The position numbers and the translations under genes were made by a program. From an uncultured Romboutsia sp. (GTDB taxonomy: Bacteria > Bacillota > Clostridia > Peptostreptococcales > Peptostreptococcaceae), in assembly GCA_937880075.1 (NCBI GenBank), contig CALFLM010000003.1, forward strand, positions 1 to 62,619: a stretch of 62,619 nt of DNA, in the 5' to 3' direction. The notes beneath the pieces are model-generated. The model searched no databases. It was not told where the DNA came from and was given only the letters and a program-made list of their open reading frames with translations. Of this stretch, positions 8,273 to 15,991 are shown piece by piece. How positions within the stretch are numbered: position 1 is the first letter of the stretch; each line of letters opens with the position of its first letter.

Positions 8273-9520
8273 TTATTTATATTTATTAATATAGTCAACA
8301 GGAAGATATTTTTCATATTTTTCAAATACAAACTTACGTTGTCTTTGAACAATCTCTCTATATAATGGTTCGTTGTTTTCTATTTTCTTAAGCTTGTCTG
8401 CATAATCTTGTCCATTCTTACAATATGTATGTTCATAAAGCCAATCATCGCACAATTCGTGGTTTGGATCAAAAGCTTCGTCAACAAAACATACAATATC
8501 CATAAGCATCAAATCAAACCATCTTGGTGATACTTGATTACCCAATATACATTTGCTATGTGTTATTAATGAAGACTTAGCATTTGATGGAACAAATTTT
8601 AGCAAATTTGAATAAGGCATATTTTTTACAAGATCTATATCATGGTCAAAATCTACATGTTTAAAGAAATTCTTACTACCTCCTTTAATTACTAAAAATG
8701 GTTTATCAACTTTACTGTAAAATTCTTCTGTTCTAGCTATTCTATCTGAATCTTTAATATATCCATAATAACAAGCAGAATATTTCTTATCATTAAAGTC
8801 ATAATTTCTCATTCTCAAATCTAAATCATCATTTAATGTAATGTAATAGTAAACATTAAAATTAAACCAAGATTTTGGCAAGACCTTTATCCCATACTCT
8901 TTAACATATTTATCATAATCTAATCCACAAAATGCCAAATCAAAATCATTTTCCATATTACATATATCATCATATCTTGATTCTAGCAAATCAATTTCTG
9001 TATTCCAATTATCTTGATTTATTCCTTGTTTCCACACTATCCTTGCATCTTTCTTAATAGCATAACGATTAGTATGATATCGGAAAAACCAAAGCTTACA
9101 TACTTCTGGATCATCATTAATGAATATCATCCTATCTGATGCAGATTTTGATTTCCACCATTCATATATTCTATTCATACAAAATGGAAAGGTCATAATA
9201 GCCATTCCACCAAATATATTTAGCTGAGCTGGAACAATCCACATGTCATTTATATGATAATCTAATAACAAGTCTTTCTTTTCAATTCCATATATCAATG
9301 GGCAATCTTTCAATATGTTATTATATTTTTCACCAGAATTAGACAATGATGTTGTCAATATATATACTTTATCATATTTTAAGAATTCTGTCAAATACTT
9401 CCAATAATGATATACATTATACATAGTAATATTATCTCTATTTACTAGTATATGTCTTACTGGTAAAGATATGCATGCTATTCTTCCCTTTCCACTAGGT
9501 TCTTCTATATGTTTAATCAT
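8273..9520 (-). CDS. Glycosyltransferase-like protein, 415 aa
   Basis: I read this as a GT-B-like glycosyltransferase on overall form rather than on a decisive motif. The N-terminal half has alternating strands and helices (IACISLPVRHILVN, DKVYILTTS, MWIVPAQLNIFGGMAI). The C-terminal half has PFLVIKGG, then YSNLLKFVPSNAKSSLITH and NQVSPRWFDLMLMDIVCFVDE, which resemble the donor-binding region where surface glycosyltransferases have a conserved R/P...E segment. The tail (NEPLYREIVQRQRKFVFEKY) is also typical. It could glycosylate DNA, virion protein or a lipid-linked sugar. It sits in the sugar/nucleotide cluster 6979-14190. Confidence 0.55.
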   Translation of the reverse strand: MIKHIEEPSGKGRIACISLPVRHILVNRDNITMYNVYHYWKYLTEFLKYDKVYILTTSLSNSGEKYNNILKDCPLIYGIEKKDLLLDYHINDMWIVPAQLNIFGGMAIMTFPFCMNRIYEWWKSKSASDRMIFINDDPEVCKLWFFRYHTNRYAIKKDARIVWKQGINQDNWNTEIDLLESRYDDICNMENDFDLAFCGLDYDKYVKEYGIKVLPKSWFNFNVYYYITLNDDLDLRMRNYDFNDKKYSACYYGYIKDSDRIARTEEFYSKVDKPFLVIKGGSKNFFKHVDFDHDIDLVKNMPYSNLLKFVPSNAKSSLITHSKCILGNQVSPRWFDLMLMDIVCFVDEAFDPNHELCDDWLYEHTYCKNGQDYADKLKKIENNEPLYREIVQRQRKFVFEKYEKYLPVDYINKYK

Positions 9521-9577
9521 AAAATACTGTATCTAAATTTATTTCTAAATTAAAAATACAGTATTGATTTTATAGTT

Positions 9578-10171
9578 TTATCTATAGATTTCAAGATCAT
9601 CTTTATCTATCAACATTAGTTGATATAATATATCAGCAAATCCTCCATGTCCACCTTGATATTTAGAAACATAATGGAAAAATGGCTTTATATATTCAAA
9701 GCAATTATCTGTAGTAGCACATATATTTGCTGCTATAGCTGCTGATACATCACTTGGACTATCTCCAATAAAAGCAACAATATATCCGCTATCTCTATAT
9801 TTCTTAACTAATTTTTCTCTTTCATTTGGATCAGCTTCTGTAACATGTAACATGAAAGAATTACTTATTCTTCTGTCTGTAATATCACATCCAGTCTTAT
9901 CATCTGTTACAAATAAGAATTCCCATCCAAAATCTTTAGCAATATTGAATAATTCCTTATCATGACAACCATAGGTTTTGAATCGTTTTCTGTTTTCATC
10001 ATAAGTCATATTTCCATCCGTCAATATACCATCACAGTCAGAAATTATGATTTTCTTCATATTGATATATTCTAAGGTATGCTTGGACTTAAAATAATCA
10101 GCCCAAGTCAAACCTCCTTTCAATAATCTTCTTGATGTTTTAAATTTACTTGTTTCCATCAATACATTCAT
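9578..10171 (-). CDS. KdsC-like HAD phosphatase, 197 aa
   Basis: The HAD motif DCDGILTDG (nucleophile D45 and acid D47), the GDSPSD motif (137-141) and a C-terminal SKYQGGHGGFAD loop place this in the C0-type KdsC/CMP-acylneuraminate phosphatase subfamily. Those enzymes remove phosphate from Kdo-8-P or related nine-carbon sugar phosphates. The frame starts at 10171, inside the end of the upstream nucleotidyltransferase gene (26-nt overlap); ATGs at 10159 and 10060 are alternatives, the latter giving MKKIIISDCDG. A degenerate paralogue lies at 6979-7581. The substrate is unknown. Confidence 0.8.
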   Translation of the reverse strand: MNVLMETSKFKTSRRLLKGGLTWADYFKSKHTLEYINMKKIIISDCDGILTDGNMTYDENRKRFKTYGCHDKELFNIAKDFGWEFLFVTDDKTGCDITDRRISNSFMLHVTEADPNEREKLVKKYRDSGYIVAFIGDSPSDVSAAIAANICATTDNCFEYIKPFFHYVSKYQGGHGGFADILYQLMLIDKDDLEIYR

Positions 10172-11618
10172 TAATTATGTTAGACAATCCTGAAATAGCA
10201 TACTCCAATACAATATTCAATTTCATAATATCTTTTGCAAACATTGGAAGCATACCAAGCAAATGAAGATAGATGGCAGTTTCAATAAACACATCACAAT
10301 CTTCTATCTTTGGAAGTTCATCTACTTTATATGTCATTTCCTTTCTCAAAGCATCATCCAATCCAATCTCCACCATATAAGCTTCTGATTGGTCAACAAT
10401 TGGATGACAGAAAAATGATCCATTTCTTCTTGATATTGGGTTATATACTTTGATATCACCAGTCATATTTACAAGAACATTATGAGAATTGATGTTTCCA
10501 TGAGTTAATACCCATTCATCATTTGGTAAACCATCTATGAGAAGATTGCATGCATTATCTATAAGTGTTTGAACTTCTGCAAATGTTCTGTTATTTTCAA
10601 AAAGCCTACATGTATCACAAATACCCTTCAGTGGTTTACCATTATATTCTTCCAACAAAAATTTTACAGATGTTGACAATGGTACATCTACTTTATATCT
10701 TACAAAATTATTTAAAAGATTAGTAAGATTTACCTTTGATGCATGTGTATATCCTTCAAGATTATGCATATCACAAACATATCCATCTTCTGTCTTACTT
10801 ACTGGCATATCTACAACATAATCACTAATTCCAGGATTATAAGATAAGAAAGAAATCCAGTCATATTGATAATTTAAACGCTCATTTGTTTTTACTACAT
10901 ATTGCATGGATTCTTTATCAGTATATGAAACTTCCATATCAGTAGGTAAAATCAAATCTTTCTGATAAGAAGTTGACATTATCTTCTTATATTCTGATAA
11001 TGACTTATATTCAGTGATTTTTGTATTGATATTTGATTCAACAAAAGTAATCATACTATCATTTACTTTTTCTTGGATAATATCAATCAAATCTTTATTT
11101 TCATCACATGGCTTAGTTGGAATAACCTCTGAAATATCTTTGATCCAAAAGATACCTGGAACATTTCCATCATAAGCAAATGATCTATTTACAATCTTAT
11201 CATCTTCTATCTTATATCGATATTTTGCATCATTTACTGTGAAAATTACACAATTATCCTTATCTTCAATTTTTCTATCCAATTTGAATTCATCATTATC
11301 AAACAAAATATCTGACCAGAAAAACAAAACATTCTTCTTTGGAAGATCATCATATACAGAAGCTAAAGTATTGCCTGAACCATTAGTATTATCAGACACA
11401 ATCACATCAACATTAAGATGATTGATTTCAATATAAGCTTTCATGATCTTTGCAAATTTTTGATTTACAACGATACTTACTGTATTTGCTTCATCAAAAT
11501 AGTCTAATTGCTTAATCAAGATTGGTGTTCCATCTTTTGATGGCAACAATATCTTAGGAAAACAAGAAAGCTCACCAAACCGAGTCTGTAATCCACCAGC
11601 ACAAATTACAACGTTCAT
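10146..11618 (-). CDS. Sugar nucleotidyltransferase fused to APH-like kinase, 490 aa
   Basis: Residues 1-230 form a nucleotidyltransferase of the RfbA/GlmU type: CAGGLQTRFGE at 6-16, PK at 21-22, and FFWSDILF where such enzymes have an LxGD metal site. Residues 280-490 resemble an aminoglycoside-phosphotransferase/choline-kinase fold, with HGNINSHN at 373-380 in place of HGDxxxxN. The catalytic Asp of that motif is Asn here and the downstream DFG is not clear, so kinase activity is doubtful. Such fusions activate a sugar or alcohol in two steps (phosphorylation, NDP transfer). Linked to the HAD phosphatase by a 26-nt overlap, it is probably the activating enzyme of the cluster. Confidence 0.75.
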   Translation of the reverse strand: MNVVICAGGLQTRFGELSCFPKILLPSKDGTPILIKQLDYFDEANTVSIVVNQKFAKIMKAYIEINHLNVDVIVSDNTNGSGNTLASVYDDLPKKNVLFFWSDILFDNDEFKLDRKIEDKDNCVIFTVNDAKYRYKIEDDKIVNRSFAYDGNVPGIFWIKDISEVIPTKPCDENKDLIDIIQEKVNDSMITFVESNINTKITEYKSLSEYKKIMSTSYQKDLILPTDMEVSYTDKESMQYVVKTNERLNYQYDWISFLSYNPGISDYVVDMPVSKTEDGYVCDMHNLEGYTHASKVNLTNLLNNFVRYKVDVPLSTSVKFLLEEYNGKPLKGICDTCRLFENNRTFAEVQTLIDNACNLLIDGLPNDEWVLTHGNINSHNVLVNMTGDIKVYNPISRRNGSFFCHPIVDQSEAYMVEIGLDDALRKEMTYKVDELPKIEDCDVFIETAIYLHLLGMLPMFAKDIMKLNIVLEYAISGLSNIINECIDGNK

Positions 11619-11629
11619 ATTCTATCTTT

Positions 11630-12742
11630 TTATAAATTATTAGTATTAATATAGAAACATCTATCACATGATTTCATATTATATGAATTCATATCATATT
11701 GTTCCTTAGTTATTCCAAATTGACATCTTGATTTTGATGACATCATTTCCCATAAAGTTGCATGATTGATGAAATCTAAATCTTCAAAGTATGGTACAAC
11801 AACATCTTCTGATGACAACATGGTAAAATGTGTATTTCTATCTGTTGATAATTTGATGAAAACAACGTTTGAATTGAATTTTTTCTTCAAATCTTCCATT
11901 GCCCCACTATTGTTTGGATCTGTATAATACACAACAACTACATCAGCATAGTCATAATTAATATATGAAATGACATCATCTACTTTATATCCTTCATCAG
12001 TCAATCTATAAGGAATATAATAAATAGAATAAGTACCTGTATCAAGATTCTTAATTGTTTTAATAGTATCTTTCAATCCAAAATCCACCATATAATCAAA
12101 ATATTTCAGATTGCGATCCATCATCATATAATAAGGGTATATTGAACATTCTGGTAAAGAGAATTTCTTGAGTTGTGTTGGACTTTCTACAATTGACCAA
12201 TCCGAAAGTTGAAACAATTTCTTATTCAAAACATCATATCCCTCTAAGAAATTTCTTGTATGCTCATTATCAATCTTACAAACTGGACACCAGAAAACCT
12301 TTTCAAATCCTCTAAACCAATATGGATCAACCAATAGATTTCCTAAGAATTGACTTTCAAACATTACAATATTAAAATCATTACCATTATCTGGATTGTT
12401 TATAAGTTCAAACAATTCCATTTCCATCTTGCTTACAACATTAGAATCACTTCTTTGTTCACCTGCATGCTTACCAAAATTATCTGACCAAATGATTTTA
12501 ATGTTATCATTGTCTTTTACCCACTTGTCAATGATATCATGTGATTCATTATTCTTTGGAAGCAATATTGTCAAAGTATTGAAATTCTTATGATGTTCAA
12601 AAAATGTAATGAATCGCACTACATTTCCATCACTATCCAAATTATACTTGTTTGTCTCTCTATTAATAGAAGAGATAATAGGTATGTACAAGATATTTTT
12701 ATCTTGCATGTGATCGTCTACAAATTTCTTATCTATTGTCAT
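11630..12742 (-). CDS. Glycosyltransferase-like protein, 370 aa
   Basis: I choose the ATG at 12742 (MTIDKKFVDD), which overlaps the upstream gene by 14 nt, over a longer frame starting at 12829. The protein has Rossmann-like alternation (NILYIPIISSINRET, FNTLTILLPKNNE, NIKIIWSDNFGKHAGEQ) and a later region with VVVVYYTDPNNSG and VVVPYFEDLDFINHATLWEMMSS, compatible with a GT-B donor site. No invariant motif settles the family. It lies 11 nt upstream of the nucleotidyltransferase, so it probably uses that enzyme's product. Confidence 0.5.
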   Translation of the reverse strand: MTIDKKFVDDHMQDKNILYIPIISSINRETNKYNLDSDGNVVRFITFFEHHKNFNTLTILLPKNNESHDIIDKWVKDNDNIKIIWSDNFGKHAGEQRSDSNVVSKMEMELFELINNPDNGNDFNIVMFESQFLGNLLVDPYWFRGFEKVFWCPVCKIDNEHTRNFLEGYDVLNKKLFQLSDWSIVESPTQLKKFSLPECSIYPYYMMMDRNLKYFDYMVDFGLKDTIKTIKNLDTGTYSIYYIPYRLTDEGYKVDDVISYINYDYADVVVVYYTDPNNSGAMEDLKKKFNSNVVFIKLSTDRNTHFTMLSSEDVVVPYFEDLDFINHATLWEMMSSKSRCQFGITKEQYDMNSYNMKSCDRCFYINTNNL

Positions 12743-13052
12743 GATCCTTTTCTTGTAATTTACATGATACTTCATGAATAATATTGAATATATTATCAAT
12801 AAGATAGTCAAATTCTTCTTTATATTCACTACAAAGCCTTGAACCTTCTAATTGTTTATGCACATTTTTCATTACATGATTCCATCTATCTGGTTGTACA
12901 ATAGGTTCATCTGCTTTCTTCTTGATTCTTCCTATCAATATAGCATTATTCATTCTAGAAATCAAGAGGTTGACCAATGATCGGTCACCTCTTGTAATTT
13001 CTGCTCTACACGATTTGAGAAGTTTCAAATCTTTGTTTGTTATGTTATTCAT
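12729..13052 (-). CDS. Hypothetical protein, 107 aa
   Basis: Unknown, mostly helical and basic (KDLKLLKSCRAEITRGDRSL, RIKKKADEP). I start it at the ATG at 13052, which overlaps the stop of the U32-family gene by 8 nt; the longer frame reaching 13184 would run deep into that gene. It ends inside the start of the next gene (14-nt overlap). The chain of overlaps shows that 14190 to 11630 is one coupled operon. Confidence 0.65.
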   Translation of the reverse strand: MNNITNKDLKLLKSCRAEITRGDRSLVNLLISRMNNAILIGRIKKKADEPIVQPDRWNHVMKNVHKQLEGSRLCSEYKEEFDYLIDNIFNIIHEVSCKLQEKDHDNR

Positions 13053-14190
13053 ATAAGTTATGTTCTTTAGCGAATTTTGCACAAAAATCACAGGTGGTAC
13101 CACATAGCTGATCAGCACATTCCCATCCATTTCCATCCATCCATTTATTGATGAATCCATCAAGCTTCTTATTTGGAATATCAATATCTGTCTTAGACTT
13201 CAATTCTGTCTTGCCATCATAAATTGAGGAAAGAGGTTTCCATAAAGAAATTACATTACCATCAAAGTCTTCTGACATATATGCTTCCATCACATATTTC
13301 AAATACTCTGTTGTACCAGTTCTACCAGAAAGTTTAAAATAATTTACACCAGTATTTTCACGATAAATCTTTTGATCCTCTGGTCTAATGAATCTCATAC
13401 GAAGCCAAGCTTCTGGGGTTGATGAACGTGCTGACATACAATATCCCATTGGATAATTATTGTAAGACATACTATCCTCTTTTGTTTTGTTTGTTGCATG
13501 ACATAGATAGCAAGAATCTCTAAATACACAATGTGTGGCATAATGAATGCCATTTCCATCAACACCAGCTACTCCACAAAATTCTTGAGCCATACATTCT
13601 AATATGCAACCATTTTCGTCACAATACTTCTGTGCATTAATTAAGAAATGCTTATTACGATTCTTAAGAATTGAATTACAGAACTTATTTACTCCAAATG
13701 TTTCATGATAATATTTCAATTGAGTTACAGTATCAATATGAGAAATACATGACATCTCAATTTCAATATCTGATACTTCTCTAATAAAAAGCAACATCAT
13801 TGGGTTTGCCACAGTAATACGTGCTACACCAATATTTTCAAGCCATTTTACAAGATCCTGAATATCCTTCTTATGATTCAACATCTCTATCTTTGAACCA
13901 TAAGGTTGAATTGAATTCATTGTATAATTGAATGCAATATTGTTATCCTTCAACTTCTTTACATAATTTGCAAAGAATTCTTTATCAATATCTGGCAATC
14001 TCCAACCTGGTCTTGCAGTTACTGCTTCATTACTTGCATCAGATCCAAAAAATTCTACAATCTGTGACTTACCCTTATATTTCTTATTCAACTCTACAGC
14101 AACATCAATCAATTTAGGATCGAAATTACAACCTACTTTATAAAAGTTCATGTTCTTGTTACTGTAATCAAAATTTGGTTTCCAATTCAT
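13045..14190 (-). CDS. Peptidase U32-family (Fe-S hydroxylase-like) protein, 381 aa
   Basis: A TIM-barrel-like protein with the layout of the U32 family (UbiU/UbiV, TrhP, RlhA): NFDPKLIDVAVELNKKY, VEFFGSDASNEAVTARPGWR, then NSIQPYG, VARITVANPMMLLFI, IEMSCISHIDTVTQL, and a cysteine-rich centre with C195, C199, C205, C221, C227 and C230 that could hold a 4Fe-4S cluster. A second cluster (ECADQLCGTTCDFC) lies at the C-terminus. Characterised relatives hydroxylate ubiquinone precursors, tRNA U34 or 23S rRNA without oxygen. In a phage of an anaerobe an oxygen-free hydroxylase is plausible. Family call is moderate; substrate unknown. It has its own promoter at 14224-14254. Confidence 0.55.
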   Translation of the reverse strand: MNWKPNFDYSNKNMNFYKVGCNFDPKLIDVAVELNKKYKGKSQIVEFFGSDASNEAVTARPGWRLPDIDKEFFANYVKKLKDNNIAFNYTMNSIQPYGSKIEMLNHKKDIQDLVKWLENIGVARITVANPMMLLFIREVSDIEIEMSCISHIDTVTQLKYYHETFGVNKFCNSILKNRNKHFLINAQKYCDENGCILECMAQEFCGVAGVDGNGIHYATHCVFRDSCYLCHATNKTKEDSMSYNNYPMGYCMSARSSTPEAWLRMRFIRPEDQKIYRENTGVNYFKLSGRTGTTEYLKYVMEAYMSEDFDGNVISLWKPLSSIYDGKTELKSKTDIDIPNKKLDGFINKWMDGNGWECADQLCGTTCDFCAKFAKEHNLYE

Positions 14191-14223
14191 ATTTACTTCT
14201 TTTTAATTAAACTTATTGATATT

Positions 14224-14254
14224 AATATAGTAATTAGACTAAAACAGGTTCAAA
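14224..14254 (-). promoter_or_regulatory. Promoter, -33/-7 type
   Basis: Minus strand: TTTG, 21 nt, TATATTAAT, about 34 nt before the ATG of 13045-14190. The TTTG box is formed by the 3' side of the terminator hairpin of the upstream gene, so the two signals share bases. Confidence 0.6.
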
Positions 14255-14273
14255 CTTATTGTCTGAACCTGTT
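14243..14273 (-). terminator. Hairpin at the end of 14256-14504
   Basis: A 10-bp stem AACAGGTTCA/TGAACCTGTT with an 11-nt loop contains the stop codon of 14256-14504. The U-tract is short (TTTTAG), so termination may be partial. Confidence 0.6.
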
Positions 14274-14504
14274 ATTAAAATCTTGCATATTCATTGCTAA
14301 TACTTCTGCTGTCTTAGTAGATTGCATTATGTAAACAGCTTTACCAGAAAATGCATCTGCCGCTACTGTTTTAAGGTGCCAAATTACTCCAGTTTCTCTT
14401 TCAGTATAATTTGGACATGACTGATGGTATACCCATAGTGACATTAAAGTGACTAAACATGCACCAATCAATATTCCTACTAAGATAAATCCAATTGCTT
14501 CCAT
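14256..14504 (-). CDS. Small membrane protein, 82 aa
   Basis: Residues 4-26 form one clear transmembrane helix (GFILVGILIGACLVTLMSLWV). The remaining 55 residues (HQSCPNYTERETGVIWHLK...) are soluble and of unknown function. Topology cannot be set from charge alone. It has its own promoter at 14541-14568 and ends in a hairpin, so it is a single-gene unit. Membrane-linked roles such as exclusion or lysis control are possible but unsupported. Confidence 0.6.
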   Translation of the reverse strand: MEAIGFILVGILIGACLVTLMSLWVYHQSCPNYTERETGVIWHLKTVAADAFSGKAVYIMQSTKTAEVLAMNMQDFNNRFRQ

Positions 14505-14540
14505 GTATATTAATTAAATGTAAATTCCATTTTATAATAA

Positions 14541-14568
14541 GGATAGAATTTTTATAGAAAATTTCAAT
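14541..14568 (-). promoter_or_regulatory. Promoter, -33/-7 type
   Basis: Minus strand: ATTG, 19 nt, TATCCTTATTATAA, about 37 nt before the ATG of 14256-14504. The -7 box departs from TATATT but the spacing fits. Confidence 0.5.
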
Positions 14569-14857
14569 TTAATTGCATCTTTTTACTTAAAATTCTCTGA
14601 TAGATACTATGCCTTACTTCTATACTAGCTAATTCTAATTTGATGTTAGATTCACGTTCTGCCGCAGACAATGACTTTTCTGATATATATGGTACAGTCA
14701 AGTCATAATCAAATGTATACCAAGTCTTCCAAAGAAACTTATGCTTCTTCTTATATATGGCCCATTTGATATATACAGTAGTTTCTTCTGTTGGAAGAAA
14801 TCCTACTTTTATATTTACTGGTCTGCTATCTCTTTCTATTTCTACTATTCTACTCAT
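14564..14857 (-). CDS. Hypothetical beta-rich protein, 97 aa
   Basis: Unknown. The longest frame begins at a TTG (14893), but a promoter at 14864-14894 lies within that extension, so the ATG at 14857 (MSRIVEIERD) must be the start. The protein is beta-rich with aromatic and basic residues (YIKWAIYKKKHKFLWKTWYT) and ends in a basic helix. It is divergent from the ATP-grasp gene. Confidence 0.6.
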   Translation of the reverse strand: MSRIVEIERDSRPVNIKVGFLPTEETTVYIKWAIYKKKHKFLWKTWYTFDYDLTVPYISEKSLSAAERESNIKLELASIEVRHSIYQRILSKKMQLN

Positions 14858-14863
14858 GTTTAC

Positions 14864-14894
14864 AATATAGTAAAGTGTGTATAATCTTTTCAAA
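14864..14894 (-). promoter_or_regulatory. Promoter, -33/-7 type
   Basis: Minus strand: TTTG, 21 nt, TATATTGTAAAC immediately before the ATG at 14857. The leader would be very short or absent. It decides the start of 14564-14857. Confidence 0.55.
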
Positions 14895-14898
14895 AGTA

Positions 14899-14914
14899 TT
14901 TTTACATATATAAG
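14899..14914 (+). promoter_or_regulatory. Candidate late promoter
   Basis: TTTTTACATATATAAG, 18 nt before the ATG at 14932. It matches the motif TTTTTA-(2-6 nt)-TATAAG or TAAG found before five other structural or late genes. Confidence 0.4.
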
Positions 14915-14931
14915 ATTTATTCAATTTGAAA

Positions 14932-15990
14932 ATGAAGTACAATGGAACAAACTACATTACTGAACTGAAATCTATAGAATATATAGTAGAGAAGAACAGT
15001 AACAGTAAAGTAGAAAATCATACTAAGCTTAAGAAAGTAGAAAGAATAATATTGATAGGTGAACTTTACTTGAATTCAGTAAAGATGCTTAAGAGAGATA
15101 AGATAAAAGTAGAATATGCAGATCCTACTAAGCTCAACTTTTCTTTCAAAGATGATAAAGTACACATATATAGTGGTGAGAAAGACTTGCCAGATATAGT
15201 ACTTACTAAAGCAGATTCTAAGAATACTGTGGTATTGATGCGTAGTGGATATACTAAGGAAGTGATAGCAGCTTTACTTGATGCTATCCAAGAATTAGAT
15301 ATACTTATATTAAACAATCCAGAAGCAGTAGCTATGTCATCTAATAAATATGCAACTGCATGTTTCTTGACAAAAGCCGAACTTCCACAACCAAAATATG
15401 TACTTGCAACTTCTGGTGATATAGATAAAGAAGATCATAAGAAGCTAGATGAAAAGCTAAAGCAACTTTATGGTAAGCTGGATGATGGATTAAAATATGT
15501 TTGTAAGATTCTGAATGGACATGGTGGTAAAGGTGTATTTTGTTGTCGTGGCAAAAACATTGTGTCTATATTGCAATGTTTGTTCAAACTGAAAGAAAAC
15601 TGCCCAATACTCATACAAGATTTCCAAGAAATAAAAGATGGTGATATCAGAGTCCATGTACTTACATTAAATGGAAAGCAAAAGATATTGTCTTCCATCA
15701 TGAGAAAGAAAGGAAAAGATTTCCGAACTAATCTCAGTCTTGGTTGTGACATGGAAGATGACTACAAGATGACTTCCGAACAAGAAAAGCTGACTTTAGC
15801 AGCTGCTAAAGCATCTGGTCTCGAATGGTGCGGTGTAGATATGTTGCCATTACAAAATGGAAATACTATAGTAGTAGAATTGAATGGCGCACCCGGACCA
15901 AGCTCGCCAATCAATGATCCTAACATAGAAGAAACTAATTGTAAGTTCTTTGAAAAGTTAGTAGAAGCAATAAATGAACTTTGTAAATAA
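14932..15990 (+). CDS. RimK-like ATP-grasp ligase, 352 aa
   Basis: The C-terminal two thirds form an ATP-grasp domain: SSNKYATACFLTKAELPQP (substrate entry), VCKILNGHGGKGVF (phosphate-binding loop), LIQDFQE, GDIRVHVLTLNG, MRKKGKDFRTNLSLG, and WCGVDMLPLQNG...VVELNGAPGP (metal-binding E/N). This is the pattern of RimK and related ligases that join an amino acid or peptide to a carboxylate through an acyl phosphate. The first 90 residues are a divergent N-terminal domain. I start it at ATG 14932, not the TTG two codons earlier. It is followed by a second ATP-grasp gene after one base. The substrate is unknown. Confidence 0.85.
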   Translation: MKYNGTNYITELKSIEYIVEKNSNSKVENHTKLKKVERIILIGELYLNSVKMLKRDKIKVEYADPTKLNFSFKDDKVHIYSGEKDLPDIVLTKADSKNTVVLMRSGYTKEVIAALLDAIQELDILILNNPEAVAMSSNKYATACFLTKAELPQPKYVLATSGDIDKEDHKKLDEKLKQLYGKLDDGLKYVCKILNGHGGKGVFCCRGKNIVSILQCLFKLKENCPILIQDFQEIKDGDIRVHVLTLNGKQKILSSIMRKKGKDFRTNLSLGCDMEDDYKMTSEQEKLTLAAAKASGLEWCGVDMLPLQNGNTIVVELNGAPGPSSPINDPNIEETNCKFFEKLVEAINELCK

Positions 15991-15991
15991 A

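Noticed and set aside
12534..12593. Short plus-strand frames inside 11630-12742, and similar hydrophobic frames antisense to the tape measure
   Set aside because: They are low-complexity antisense frames with no promoter or leader and lie wholly within convincing genes.
12729..13184. Longer version (151 aa) of the 107-residue gene
   Set aside because: It would lie 140 nt inside the U32-family gene; the ATG at 13052 gives a short coupled overlap like its neighbours.
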